A stretch of 64,000 nt of DNA from Tipula vernalis (GCA_958295665.1 OY282558.1:340128044-340192043), one strand, 5' to 3'; positions 1-12,303 are shown, counted from the first letter of the stretch. The notes: a model not told the origin generated them from the sequence alone. Numbers and translations are program-made.

Positions 1-345
1 ACGTTAACTGTTCAAATTATGATGAAATTGATTATCTGATACCAGCACACTTTTTAATTGGCCATCCAATGAGCCAGGTACCAGAGGGCATTACATTACA
101 ATCACCGTCCTTAAATACTCGATGAGATATTGTTAAAAGAATGTATCAGCAATTTTGGGAACGTTGGAAGGTAGAATATTTGACATCGCTTCAGCGCCGA
201 TCCTGTAGATGATGGAAAAGTCAGAGTAGTTCAGGTTAAAACTAAGAACGATGTCATAAAACGAGCCATACAAAAACTCTGTCGACTTCCAGTTGTTGAA
301 CATGACATTTCAAGGCGCGAAGAATGTTCGAATATTACCTAGAAT
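1..345 (+). pseudogene. BEL/Pao retrotransposon pol, 3' end fragment
   Basis: Fragment of the region downstream of the integrase core of a BEL/Pao LTR retrotransposon. The reading NYDEIDYLIPAHFLIGHPM matches the conserved BEL stretch that normally reads LTPxHFLIG. It is followed by a W-rich segment (FWERWKVEYL) and, in a shifted frame, by DGKVRVVQVKTK and KLCRLPV, which mark the end of the BEL polyprotein. A TGA stop near base 111 and a frameshift near base 210 break it. The 5' part lies outside the window. No LTR was recognised downstream. A second decayed BEL element at 24.3-27.2 kb, same strand, ends just before this region of the protein. Confidence 0.85.
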
Positions 346-924
346 AAAATAAAATTTGTTTCTATATTTCTTACAGGCAGTAAGAAATAAATTATTATTG
401 TTACCGGAATTAATTGTATTTACAAATCATGATCTTTACATTATTTGTTGTGATGAAAACGTCATATAATGTTAGGATGAGTAACCAAATTAAATTGTTT
501 AGCGCAGGTTATCAGACATGAATTTGGTTTCCAATTGGAAGTCTGTAATGGGCAAAAATAGGGGAAACCAGTTTCCACTTTTTTATTTTGCTTGATAAAA
601 AAGATTTTTATGACGAGATCATGTTTTGTAAAATTCATTTTTATTATTCTTATTTGGGCTGTTGTAAAAAATATTGTTAAAAAAAAGATAACAAATTTAT
701 ATCTGAATTTAAAAGCTACAAATTAATCAAAGAGTTAATACATAGTGAAGAAGTAGCGCTGTGAAGCGTAGCAATTGCAAAGGAACTACAAATGAAGCGG
801 CTAACTCAAAGTTTGTTAGTAATCCAACGGCGCTAATAACGGATTGATAAGTTACCGGTGGAAATCATTACGCTTTGAACCTTTTCAGAATTTGGTGCAA
901 TTATATCGAAAAGTGTTTTGGAGT

Positions 925-1340
925 CTAACAGCTTTTTCCAGTCACACCGTGAAAACAAATATATTCTTACGATACAAGACAACCTGACAAAATTTTCTCC
1001 GACATTTCCATTAGAAATAGATTAGATACCACTTCTGGGTAAATAATTATGATGACTATAAGCTTGAATTGAAGAATAGAATGCAATCATCTTTTGATAT
1101 AGCGAAAAAAAAACCTTATTAAATAAAAAACTTCAGTCAAAAGAGTACTATGATAACAATACACGAAGTCCAAATTTCCAAATTGGTGATCTTGTTCTAA
1201 TAAAAAATGAGAAAAAATTAAAAAATGTCACCTCTTTGGCTCGGACCACTTGAAATTAAAATAGTTAAGTCGACTACAAACACAACATTACTAAGATCGT
1301 CTATAAAAACGGATGATCAGTTGACGAGAGGCAGTTAATC
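925..1340 (+). pseudogene. Ty3/gypsy pol fragment (integrase core scrap plus C-terminal segment)
   Basis: Two pieces of a Ty3/gypsy-type integrase. At 930-1010 the reading YILTIQDNLTKF fits the first catalytic-Asp region of gypsy integrase. At 1047-1320 NYDDYKLELKNRMQ, KEYYDNN and FQIGDLVLIKNEKKLK fit the segment after the integrase core, as in insect 17.6/297/gypsy-type elements. The middle of the core, including the other catalytic residues, is deleted. A frameshift near 1240 separates the basic segment from LGPLEIKIVK. No LTR or primer-binding site was identified. Confidence 0.7.
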
Positions 1341-4274
1341 TTGGAGTCATTATTATGTACATAATCAATTAATGTACCAAATATAAGTGGAATTAATAAA
1401 ACGATAAAAATTAATAAATTAAAACAAATACGTTAAACACAAAATAATATTTTATTTATAAATAAAATTGTCGAAGTAGGACACAAACCGAATAGGAAAT
1501 ACCCGTTCAATAAAAAAAAAAAATCCTTCAATGTTACGTGAACAACAAAAACACCAAACTGTCATTATTATGCTTCAATGTATCGACACGCGTGCTGGCA
1601 TCAATGAAGAGATTTTAAAATAAACTTACATATTTCCAATGTGAATTTTCACAAAGTTAACATTTACAACTGTCCTCACGTGAATATAAAAAAAATATTG
1701 AAATGAACCGATTTGAATAATTTGAATCAATTAAAACTTTTTATTTTACTTTTAATACAAGCAAGGATTCAACTAAAATTTGTTTATATGGTATGTACAT
1801 GAACCAATTACCTAACGCCATCTCTTATTATAATTCAAAACCAAAACTATTTCCGGATAGCAGAATAAAACACGTGCATAATAAAAAAAACAATTATGAC
1901 GTCATCAACTTATTTATACATAGTTTTGTTTAAAATTTTACCCTCTATTTTCTTAATATTAAGGGTGGAAAGAACAAAATACGCGGATAACATAAAAATT
2001 GCAAATATGAAATATAAAAATTTATAAATTATTCTAATAGGGGTTGATTTAAAATAAATAAATATGTTGAATTTTGTTGTCGGAAATTTTGCTTGCCTGA
2101 TACATTTCGCACCCTTAAAGAATAGCATAAGGATATTTGGTTGCTTTTATATTTTTTTTTTTTTAAAGAATATTTATTTGAAAAGGATCGAACGAGTATG
2201 TACATATCTTATATTGACCATTTTACATTTCATTTTGAAAACAAAAAAGTGGTTGGTCTTTATTCTCCTCAACCACACAAATCCTTTTTATATGGGTTGT
2301 CTCTTATTTATATTTTTAATGTTTTTCGTTTCCCCTTTAAATTCGTTTTTACAACTTTGTGATTGTTGTGTTGCATGCTATGCGCTCCTGGTAAAATAGT
2401 AAAATTTATAACTATTTGTAAGGATTGGTCGAAAAGTATTTTAAGGTTTAAAATATTTATTACAGGTGTACAGTGGAGGATACATGAATATTTTTATTAC
2501 AGTTATTTTACTCAATAAAATCTAAAATCTTGTACCGTACATGGAAATGTAACGAAAACTTACCATTTATTTTTGTATCCTTTTGTAGAAAATTTATTAC
2601 TCTTATTCCTTCTTCTCTCTTCATTATTTTATGTTGTAACGAAGAATGTGATCAACATTTGACAGAAAATGATGAAGTTTTGACATCTACTATGGGTACA
2701 CATAAAATAAGGAGAAACAGTTTCATTCCTACCAAGAACGAATATATAAGATTCTTACAATTATGTTGCCCGGTTCTATCGGGGTAGTATTAGGTTACGA
2801 CGTAATATAATTATTATATTCGTAACGAGAAAACAGCGAAAATGGATAAAAAAAAAGAAAATACGTCATGTAAAGAGCGATAGAAATGAGTCTAAATTCG
2901 CTTTTTTTGATAGAACAAAAAAAAATAAAAATAAGAATACCAACATGGGTGGAAATCTGGTACGAAGAAAACAACCGTGGAAATTGTTTTTGTTTACGTA
3001 CGTGTACAGAGCATGACTAAACAAAATTTACAAGCATGATATTTCTTTAAAAAGCTTCATGCCTGTTAAATGATGGGCGAATATGTAAGAAGGGTTAAAA
3101 ATAATTTTACCATCAATGTCTTTTACAACACTGTTTAGTTAAACCATTGCTGTTAGAGCAATAATAACCAACCATTGTTTTATGTTACATAAACGAAAAG
3201 AACAAACATCTGTATCCTTTTTACTAAAATATTTTTCTCCTTATCCTTTACAGTTTTGGTTTTCATAAAGCGCCAACGACAAGGGTTGTAAATATTTTAA
3301 AACCTTACAAACAGATGTATGAAATTCCTTTGTTATGAAAAAATTCAAAGAATGTCATTTTACCGTTATACATTTTGGTCTCCTGTTAAAATGAAATGCA
3401 TGGAATTTTTCTTAGAATTTTCTAGCAATTATTTTCATTTTATATTTGAAATACACCTACTACATAACTGTATAACTAAGGGGAATTTTGTGATGTATAA
3501 AGTGTGTGACAGGAATTACGTAAGAAATTCAAAGCGAAAGAAATAGAAATAAAAAAATTATTAAATTTGTATTCGTATGTGATTTTTATTGATTTTTCTT
3601 GATGCCATGTGGCGACATCTATTTAAAACTTGCAAGAACCAAAATTTTGTGTCTACGGTAAAATTTAGTTAAGAGTGTTGATTGATAGAGGGGTGTACAA
3701 TTTATTAATTTACTCATTATTGTGAATGAGAAAATAAGCTTTCAATGAAGAGGTGTGATAACATTTTCTTATTTTTAATTTTTCTTTTATTGTTTTTGTG
3801 ATTGTGATAATTAATTATTTAAATGTAACAAATGATTTATCTGAAGAAAATTGGTGGGCTGTTTATTTGCAAGCAAACGTGTAATTTTGGAAAATTTTAT
3901 GTTTATGTTTAATATAAATAAAAGCTTTTCGTTGGTTGAATTTAAATCAAAAAATAAAATTATAAGCTTGGACTACACCTTTACTACTTAATAAAATTAG
4001 GATGACGAATAAATTATCCAGAAAGTTAGCTCAAAGTTTGCATTATTTAAGCTTTAAATAAAAGCTTTGAAGGGATAAATAGAGTTGGTAAACCATGACG
4101 AGGCCAACTTTTACAAAAATAATTTTGAATCCTTGAATGAAAAGATTTCAGAATGCTGGAAACTATTTGATGGCGTTAAGAGAAGTATTAGCAGTATTAG
4201 AGTAACGGCGTGCCTCAGGTTGATTTTTTGGTTAAATTATCGACTGTCCTAAATAGTCGGTTAGTTCGAACCAG
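1341..4274. other. AT-rich stretch without recognised gene
   Basis: About 2.9 kb of AT-rich DNA. Short open frames at 1910-2128, 2064-2399, 2530-2787 and 3319-3546 have biased, low-complexity composition (F/I/Y/K) and no motif I recognise. They overlap on both strands, as chance ORFs do in AT-rich DNA. No TIR pair, microsatellite or RNA gene was seen. Confidence 0.5.
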
Positions 4275-4640
4275 TCATTCATTGATGACAATAGGGTCAA
4301 TAATACGTGCTCTTCCTGACTTTGCATTGTTCAAAAATGTTACTTTTCGAATGTCACCGAATAATATTGCTATTTGAATAGAATAACCAGGCACTTGCCT
4401 GAATTTTCGCTTATGTGTTTTTCTTTTTGTGTTGCGACTTTGCTTGTAGCTACTAAAGAGTAGAGTTTTTAACTTTATTGTATTTGAATCTGAAGATGAC
4501 GGACTCGAATATCGATAGGGTGGGATGCAAAAAGAGTTTTTTGATCTTGATCGTAAATAAAGTGTTGGTAATTTGCATAAATTCAAGTGGTCTTGGGAAC
4601 CGAGATAGAAATATCGATCCTCTCTTAAATTTTTAGGCAC
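4275..4640 (-). CDS. unrecognised 121-codon open frame
   Basis: An open frame on the minus strand with less biased composition than its surroundings (Ser/Arg/Lys-rich centre, mixed hydrophobics at the C-terminus). I do not recognise a family. It has no signal peptide, membrane segment or zinc motif. It could be an exon or the remnant of an unidentified element. Its start is uncertain because no supporting context such as a TATA box or splice acceptor was seen. Being chance-open is also possible. Confidence 0.15.
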   Translation of the reverse strand: MPKNLREDRYFYLGSQDHLNLCKLPTLYLRSRSKNSFCIPPYRYSSPSSSDSNTIKLKTLLFSSYKQSRNTKRKTHKRKFRQVPGYSIQIAILFGDIRKVTFLNNAKSGRARIIDPIVINE

Positions 4641-5450
4641 TCTTACATTATTCCTTCTAATTTTTTAAGCTTAGAATTTTTCTGAATGGTTTGTCATGAA
4701 TATGTTGAGTTTTTCTAATAACTTATTACCAAAATCAGGCATGACTTCCTTATAAAACAGAAAATTCTCTATCTAAATATTGTATAATTTTACACTTGAA
4801 AATTTTGGCAATCTTTTATGATACAAGCCTTACATTGCAGCTTATATGATACACCTTATATCAAATTATGATTTTTAGCTTGCGTCAAAAATTATATCGA
4901 TGCAATTGTAATGAAATTAGATGTAGATTTTGCAACAAAAAATTGTACAGTTCAATTGAAATTGGTTACAAACGCAATTGAAATTAAATTACTCAACCTA
5001 TAATATTATAGTTTTACATTTGTAATCAAATCACATATTGTGATTACTTGATTCATCTACAGAAAAATTTATAGTTTACTTACATTAAACAAAAAGAATA
5101 CAACACAAATCTCAGTTGAAAGTGATTGGTTCGACAGTTGTGCAGGTGCGGGATATTAATTACTAAATTATTTGTCGGACGAAAATTAAAGTATAGTTTA
5201 AAATTTTGAAGTTTTTGTGTGTGTTTATAGTATACATAATTAATATTAAATTAACCTAAATATTAAAATAAAAAAAAAGAAAAATAAATTTTAGTGAAAC
5301 ATATGACATTTCCCGTTATCAAAAATGTGTAAATTGAATTCGTTGAACACAATGGATTCCTTTTATTTTAAAATTAATTTTAAAGATGTTGTTAACTATG
5401 TAAAAATCACAAAACATGAAAAAAATGGGAATATAAAGATTTTATTTTAT
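4641..5450. other. AT-rich flank with repeated TGATAC/TGCAAT-like words
   Basis: No gene. Between about 4810 and 5060 short related words recur in both orientations (TATGATAC, GATGCAATT, TTGCAAC, ACGCAATTG). Similar words recur at 6002-6056 and at 23340-23510, on either side of the two-gene module. This is the kind of subterminal short-repeat field that flanks many DNA transposons. Terminal inverted repeats were not demonstrated here. Confidence 0.3.
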
Positions 5451-5453
5451 CAG

Positions 5454-5910
5454 TGGCCCTATTCTGGTAATTCCCGGGGAACGGGGAATAATTTTTTTTA
5501 CAGCAGTTATTCCCAGATACATATTTCCAACTTTTTATTCCCCATTTTCTTAAAGTGGATTCTGTCAATTGGGGAATAAATATACAGGGAAAATAAATTT
5601 AGTTGTATCAAAATTATTATAATAACTCTTATTTATTATAATACTATCTTTAAAATTATTAACAGTATTAATATTAGTAATTATTAATAACAACTACATA
5701 TAAACCAACATTTTCATTAAAAATCTATTCCCCATCAATTCTTTCATAAAATCGGTGTGGAAAAACAAACGTCAAAACTGCTGTAATGGGGAATAATTTT
5801 TTCCCAATAAAAATCTTTCCCGAACACCAGAATACACTTTGGGGAAAAGGGAATAATACTGCAACAAAATTTAAAATTTCTATTCCCCGGGAATTACCAG
5901 AATAGGGCCA
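5454..5910. mobile_element. MITE with 25-bp TIRs and CAG target duplication
   Basis: A 457-bp element with inverted ends TGGCCCTATTCTGGTAATTC at the left and its reverse complement at the right (GAATTACCAGAATAGGGCCA). Flanking CAG at 5451-5453 and 5911-5913 reads as a 3-bp target duplication. That size is typical of PIF/Harbinger elements, although their usual target is TWA. The subterminal word GGGGAATA recurs several times inside in both orientations. It carries no transposase, so it is non-autonomous. Two short open frames at 5325-5579 and 5725-6009 are just translations of these ends. Confidence 0.75.
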
Positions 5911-6001
5911 CAGGTAAGTAAAAATAATGTGGAATCGTATTTTGGTGTTAACCGTTATTTTTTCTATAATATGTTTGTACCACATAATTTTTTTTCCTAT
6001 G

Positions 6002-6019
6002 TGATGCAAGGTTGCATCA
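6002..6019. repeat. perfect palindrome TGATGCAA-GG-TTGCATCA
   Basis: An 8-bp inverted repeat with a 2-bp centre, followed by another copy of TTGCATCAT at 6047-6055. Related words lie near 23440-23480 on the other side of the two-gene module. It could be a binding site for the module's own protein or a remnant of a terminal structure. This is inference. Confidence 0.45.
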
Positions 6020-7781
6020 TAATTTCATCACTTTGTTGATATAGCTTTGCATCATATCTCCTGTGAAAAGTGCGTATTTCGTTATTGTTTGTTTAATTAA
6101 ATAAATTAAAATGTTATATCTTCGTATACGGCATAGATTATTTTACGGATTTTCAAGGTACTGGAATTTGTGAGAACGATTTTGTGGAAGTTGTTGATCA
6201 ACATAAAAATAATTTGGAATTTCAATTAAAGATAATTCTAAAAAATCATAATAGAGGTACGTTAAGTTTATTTTATATTTATAAATATTTGTTTTATTAT
6301 AAAATCTGACCTACGTTCAACAACCTTAAATCTGCTTGATTGAAAATTTGAAATTAATTTTTTCTTTTTATATTCATTTTTAATAGGATTACTAGTGAGC
6401 CGTCAGAATTGCAGGTTGGACTATCAAATGCACATAAATGCTCAAGTAATTTAATATACTATGTAATTAAATCATAACTCGTTTTAATAACTTGAATATT
6501 ACTGTTACAGGATTTAGAAGCCTTCATCATAAAGACACAAAACGCGTACGTATTGAGCAAAAAATTTGAAACCAGCGAATCATTGAAAGTCCTCTCAGAC
6601 GTCGAAAGAAGAGCCATAATCAGGGAGGGTGTAGATTATTTGACATCCCGATGTTCCTACCATCCGGATTCAGTTCACATCACGGCCCTGGCGCTAGCAA
6701 TTGTTGAAATATTTTCACAATTAAAAACCAAACAGAAAGAAAATGGAGGAATAGTAAGATTAGAAAAGTTCTTAAATTTTAGTACGGGATACCCAGGGCA
6801 AAGTTTGAATTTAATTTTTTTCTGACATTATACATATTCAGGGATATTTGCAGTCGTGTAAGAATAAAAAGAATATCCTATACTATGGTAAACTTCCCAA
6901 CTTGGCCGATTTACCAATACTGGCTCCTGTTGCTTCCGCTTAAAATTTCTGTCAATAATAGATTATAAAATAACTAACTGCCAGACTAATATGCTTAAAA
7001 TTATTTATATTATTAGGACACCTTGTATGACCGGAAAAAAAATCGCGGGTATGTAATATCAAGACTCAACAGAATAAGACAAAAATTGTACGCCTCAGAA
7101 GATAATTCTGGAAAAATCAGTCGGAAACGAAATACATCTAGGTCAGCAGTTCCAACGACAACCAAATCGTCTTATGACATCGATAATGACGAGAATTTGC
7201 TAATATTAAAAAATCTCAATGTACACACCCAAAAGGATATTATAAAACAAAAACTATTTGAAACCTTAACTATGCGCCTTGATGTTTTTCGGCAGTCAGG
7301 TCAAATTGGGAAATTTTCAAAGCACTTCCCGTTTTTTTTGCATCTCCTGATTTGGTAAGTTGAAATAGTCAAAATATATTGGTAATTATTTTTTTTTATA
7401 TTAAGTTCATTTTTCCAGATTTTATACGACTTCCAGATAAGGCATCCAACAAAACACCCAAAATTTCATCAACAAATGGAAAACCTGTTCACCACATACT
7501 CAGAAAATTTTTATGGAGACCAAAGGACCAAACTTGAAAAGTTTACCTGAAATTAATGTTTAAGGCACGCATTTAATTACTTAAAACCAGTCGATTAATG
7601 AATTCTAATTTACAGAATTACTTCCATCGATGCAAGATATTTTTTATCTTTTAAACGGATTACCACTAGGTCGTAGCGGGTAGATCTTCCGCCAATATTC
7701 CAAGGGAACCATTTTCTGCAATTATAGGCAAAATAATAGTTTTCCGAACGGTATATGTTTTTATTTTAACATTTTCGGAAC

Positions 7782-7792
7782 AATCCACATAA
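7782..7792. repeat. target-site duplication of Jockey LINE, left copy (AATCCACATAA)
   Basis: Eleven bases, AATCCACATAA, directly left of the LINE's poly-T (3' poly-A) end. They are repeated exactly at 12293-12303 beside its 5' end. Confidence 0.9.
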
Positions 7793-8005
7793 TTTTTTTT
7801 TTTTTTTTTTTGAAAATAATTCTGTTTTATTATTTCTTTTTTAATTACAATCTATTTTAAGACTAATAAGCAATTTTATTCTAACTTAAATTACTACATT
7901 TTACTGAAATTTAAGGGTTCATCCATCGATGTACTCCTTAGTTTTGATATTTATGATTTGATCGCGCTTTTGTCGTGCGCTAGATAAAGATTTATTTTAA
8001 CTGAT

Positions 8006-10654
8006 TTACACTAACTCAAAAGGCTTTACTCTTTTGAGCCTTCTAACTAAATCCGTATTATCCAGTAGCTGGTTGGCCCCTATGTTGACATGGTGAAGTA
8101 GCCGTTGTTCATGACTTCTAGCAAATTTCATAATTTGGGTTTTGATGAGTTCTATGCCCAGATCTTTGTGGATGTCGCTATTTCTGACAAACCATGGTGC
8201 GTTGACGATGCTTCTTAGCACTTTGTTTTGGAATCGTTGGATAATATCCATGTTGCTCTGCTTGGTACATCCCCACAGCTGTATACCATAAGTCCAAACA
8301 GGCTTCAATATTTGCTTATAAAGCAGAAGTTTATTAGGGATTGATAAATGAGAGTTTCTTCCCAGTAACCAATACATTTTTTGTATTTTAATTCCAACTC
8401 GCCTCTTTTCTTTTTTACATGAGCTTTCCAGCGAAGTTTAGCGTCTAATGTCATACCAAGATATTTGGCAGTGTTTGCATGTGATATTTCTTGATTATTT
8501 AAATATACTGGTTAATGAACTAATCTCTTGTTCGTAAAGTCAACATGTACAGATTTAGTTTCATTTAGTTTTATGCGCCATTTTTTTGTCCAATTGTGTA
8601 CTTGCTCTATGGCGTTTTGTAATTGCTCTGCTGTATCTGAGTTGTTGTCACCTACTGCCATGATAGCTGTGTCATCGGCGAAAGTGGCTATCATGTTGTT
8701 TTGTGGGATTGGGACATCTCGGGTGTATAGTAAATACAGAAGTGGCCCAAGTACACTTCCTTGTGGAACTCCTGCTTTTATTCCCTTAAGCTCTGAATAT
8801 TCATCTTCTTGCTTAAGCCTGAAATATCTTTCCGTTATATATGATTCCAGTATTATGCTGTACTGTTTCGGTAGGATTAATTTGAGTTTGTAGATTAATC
8901 CTTCGTGCCAAACTTTATCAAATGCCTGCGCTACATCAAGGAATACTGCTGAACAAACTTTTTTCTCATCTAAAGTCTTCTCAATAATGTTGGTTATTCT
9001 ATGCACTTGATCGATAGTTGAGTGCTCACTGCGAAAACCAAATTGGTGATTCGGAATTAGATTATTTTTTTCAGTTATTAGTTTAAGCCTTTTTAATAGT
9101 AGCTTTTCAAAGAGTTTGGACATTATCGGCAACAACGATATAGGCCTATATGATGTTATTAGATGTGGCGGTTTTCCTGGTTTGGGAATCATGATGACCT
9201 CAGCCACTTTCCAAAGTTTGGGTACATATTTTAACCTAAATGCGGCGTTTATGATATTAGTTAACTTTACCGTAGCTTTTCCCGGTAGCTGCTTTATTAT
9301 TTCTCCGGTAATCAGGTCAAACCCTGGTGCTTTCTTTAAGTTTAAATTGTTTTTAATTTCATTTGCTACTTCAGTAGTCGATGTAGGGGTGACATCTTCG
9401 AGAATTTGTGTTATGTTTTCATCCAATATTTCTCGTAATTGACATTCATGAGGTTGAAATATATTTTCAAGATGATTGGCAAAACCTTCAGCTTTTTCTT
9501 TGTTTTTCCTTGCCCATGTTCCATCCATTTTCCTGATAGGATGGATCGGCATTATTGGCCTTTTCAGAGTTTTAGTTGCTTTCCAAAGCGAATAATCCGT
9601 ATTACTATCATTCGTTAGCTTACTTAAGTAGAAATTAACTGACTAATTTTTTAATTTCTGAATTTCTCTTGTTAATTGTTGAGTAAGATTATTTAGTCTT
9701 TTTTTGTCCTGTGGAGCTCTAGTTTGGTGCCATTTTTTTCTGGATTTGCGTTTATCCCTAAGGAGATTTCTAATTTCTATTGGATAGTTATTTCCTTTTA
9801 GCCTTGATTTGATTTCTGGAGTACTTTCCCATGCTGATTGTTGAATATCTGTAATGAACTTTTCTACTTCTATGTCCAGTTGATCCATAGTTTTTAAAGG
9901 AACTTTCAAAAGTATTCTTTGTTCCAGGTGTACTTTGAAACTTTCCCAGTTCGTATATTTGTTGGTTAATACTGGATTATTCCCTTTTTGGATGATATAC
10001 TCGCTTAGAGTTAGGACTATTGGAGAATGATCTGAGCTCATATCTTGGCTTTCTTCAACTTTCATAAAATTATTAGAAATATTTTTGGTTATAAAAAAAT
10101 CGATCAGGTCAGGTATTTTCCCTGGGTCAGTTGGCCAATATGTTGGTTTACCTGTTGAAATGGATTTACATCCATTTTCTTTGATGGCAATCAATAATTC
10201 TTTTCCTTTAGTGGTAGTTAATCTAGAACCCCAGTGAGTATTCTTCGCATTGAAGTCACCACCTATTATGAACCTTTTTCCCAGACGCTTAAAGAACTCT
10301 GAGTATTGTTTGCTTTTAATTGAATGTCTTGGTGGACAGTATAATCCTGCCACAACAATAGGAAAGTTTTCCGTTTTTATATAAACCACTGTGGCCTGAA
10401 TTTCTTCTTTTCCGTACTTTGCTTCTTCAAAATGTTGGATATTTTTTTTTAATGATGACTGCACTTCCTCATCTGGCTGAATTATCTGGATGAATAGTGT
10501 GATATATGCAATAGCCTTTAAATGTTATGTAGGATTGCTTAGTAAAATGTGTTTCCGAAATAAGACACACATCAATATTTTCAATGTCGAGGACTGCTTG
10601 TAGTTCTTGCTGATGCCGGAGCAAACCATTAGCATTCCATGACATGATTTTCAT
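8006..10654 (-). pseudogene. Jockey LINE ORF2: endonuclease-reverse transcriptase
   Basis: Starts at the ATG at 10654-10652, overlapping the end of ORF1. The APE-type endonuclease shows MSWNANGLL, LISETHF, GGDFNAKNTHWGS and SSDHSPIVL. The reverse transcriptase follows, with motif A FLDVAQAFDKVW, motif B AGVPQGSVLGPLLY and motif C TFADDTAIM, so the catalytic residues are intact. The C-terminal domain (YGIQLWGCTKQSN) ends near 8006. Breaks: TGA at 10469-10471, a frameshift in the A-run at 10441-10450, TAG at 9643-9645, TAA at 8512-8514, and a frameshift near 8380-8410. In life it would nick target DNA and prime reverse transcription of its own RNA. Confidence 0.93.
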
Positions 10655-12251
10655 TGTGTTGTTAATTTTTGTGTTGATTTGGGTCTAGCTCCCAATGCTC
10701 TATCTTCCAATTTTTGTAGCCTCTCATCAAATTTTGTTAATTTCATGAGAATATCTTGTAATGTTTGACTGATGTCTACATCTTTAGATTTTTGCTGCGG
10801 TTTATTGACTACGCCACTTGTTACTTCAGCATATGTAACACCTTCAGTTCTTAGTTGGCGGCCAAATGGTTGCCCATTGTCTTGTTTTGCATGCCTCTCA
10901 TATCGATTTGACTGGCCATACATTTGAGTTTTATTCATCCTTTGGTTTTTCATTTTCTGAATTTCCTTTGCAACAATACATCCTCGATAGTTAGCAGGAT
11001 GACCTTGTCCACAGTGTACACATTTAAGTTGAGCTTGTGGATTGTCGCATTTTCCAGTTAGGTGGTGTCCGGCACATTTAACACACCTTGGAAGTTTGCC
11101 ACAATATCTTTGCGTATGTCCATATGCCTGACACTTTTGGCATTGCGGAATTAGTTTAGACTTTCTAAGTGGTTGAATTTCCACTTTGCAACCCAATAAA
11201 CTAGTGATCTTATATATTTTAGTTATATTTTCGTCACAACTGAATGTTAGTACAAACATATCTAGCTTCTTTTTATTTCTCCAGCTAACTTTGTTCATTA
11301 CGCTGATTATTTTAAATTGTTTCGATGATAATTCTTCTTTAATTCGTTCTGGGCTACATGTATGATGTAAGTTCCTTGCCATAACTCTGATTGGCCTTTC
11401 TTGTTTATTTTCATACGTGTGAAAGATAAATGAGCCTTCGGTCAAAGTTTTCACTACGTTCTATATGCATCGACGCTATTTACGTTGATGCTTATTTTAT
11501 TTTGATTCATCAATTTAGTGATGAATGATTCTTCTTAAACACTCGCCTTAATTATATCATAGAAAACGTGATAATTTTTAACATCATCTACTATGATCGG
11601 TGGTGGGGGAGGTGTTTTTTTATCTGTTTTGATATTTGTCTCAACCTTTTGAGGCTGAGTGTTTTGATCCAGAGTTTGTGGTTTTTGTGGTGGTGACGGT
11701 GTATTATTTAACCTTCTCTTTTTACTTTTTCTAGACTTAGCACGAATCCATTCTGTTTCTTTAGCTAAGTCTTCCTCATCGGTTTGATATTCAACGTTTT
11801 TATTAACATTAGAATTGGTGTTTTGTTTCTGTATTATTGATGATTCGGTTGGACATTTAACATTGTTGGCGTTAAGTTCGGTATTCTGGTTCTGCTTCAT
11901 TGATGGCTTAGCTTGAGTTTCGTTCTGCTTTAATTGCATCATTTCTTTTTTTAGTTCGTCAATTTGTTGTTGTAAATTGAGAATAATAATGCTTTGCTGA
12001 TTTTTCTCATCAGTTACTTTTTGCCATTGTTTGTATAACGTTAGCTCTTTTTCTGAAGTACCACTTTCAAGAATAGATGTTTCAGCATAGTTATATGAGG
12101 TTGTTATACTTGCTTGTTGGGGTGCTGCTGTTGCGCCCTTATTATTTTGGAATCGTTCCATGTTAAAATTTTCAGATGAGAAATTAAAAGTTTTCTCAGG
12201 AGATCTAGCAACGTTTCCTCCCTTGTGGAACGGGCTGTTTACTATTTCCAT
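10651..12251 (-). pseudogene. Jockey LINE ORF1: Gag-like nucleic-acid-binding protein
   Basis: The start is best placed at the ATG at 12251-12249 (MEIVNSPFHKGG), because upstream codons belong to host DNA across the target duplication. The N-terminal half is Gln/Asn/Lys-rich with a short coiled-coil-like stretch (QQQIDELKKEMMQLKQ). The C-terminal half has three zinc knuckles: CQKCQAYGHTQRYC, CVKCAGHHLTGKC and CVHCGQGHPANYRGC. An in-frame TAA at 11535-11537 and a frameshift near 11455-11465 split what was one ORF of roughly 530 codons. ORF1 of Jockey elements packages the RNA. Confidence 0.9.
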
Positions 12252-12292
12252 ATTTTTGTTTTTTTGTGTATGCAAGGATCGGCCCTCCCCAG

Positions 12293-12303
12293 AATCCACA
12301 TAA
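12293..12303. repeat. target-site duplication of Jockey LINE, right copy
   Basis: Exact repeat (AATCCACATAA) of 7782-7792. The host intron continues from here to the acceptor CACAG at 12330-12334. Confidence 0.9.

Larger units (their letters stand above)
7793..12292 (-). mobile_element. Jockey-clade non-LTR retrotransposon, near full length, inserted in an intron
   Basis: A 4.5-kb LINE on the minus strand, bounded by an exact 11-bp target duplication. Its 3' end is the poly-T run at 7793-7811. It encodes a Gag-like ORF1 with three CCHC knuckles and an ORF2 with endonuclease and reverse transcriptase, overlapping by ATGA as in Jockey elements. Both ORFs carry several stops and frameshifts, so the copy is dead. 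The clean duplication shows it entered the intron between the sixth and last recognised exons of the SAMD3-like gene without removing host sequence. Confidence 0.93.

Noticed and set aside
1910..2399. Hydrophobic open frames suggesting small membrane proteins
   Set aside because: Overlapping frames on both strands in AT-rich DNA, with composition explained by T/A runs.
8528..9442. Plus-strand open frames of 121 and 108 codons
   Set aside because: Shadows of the minus-strand LINE reverse transcriptase.
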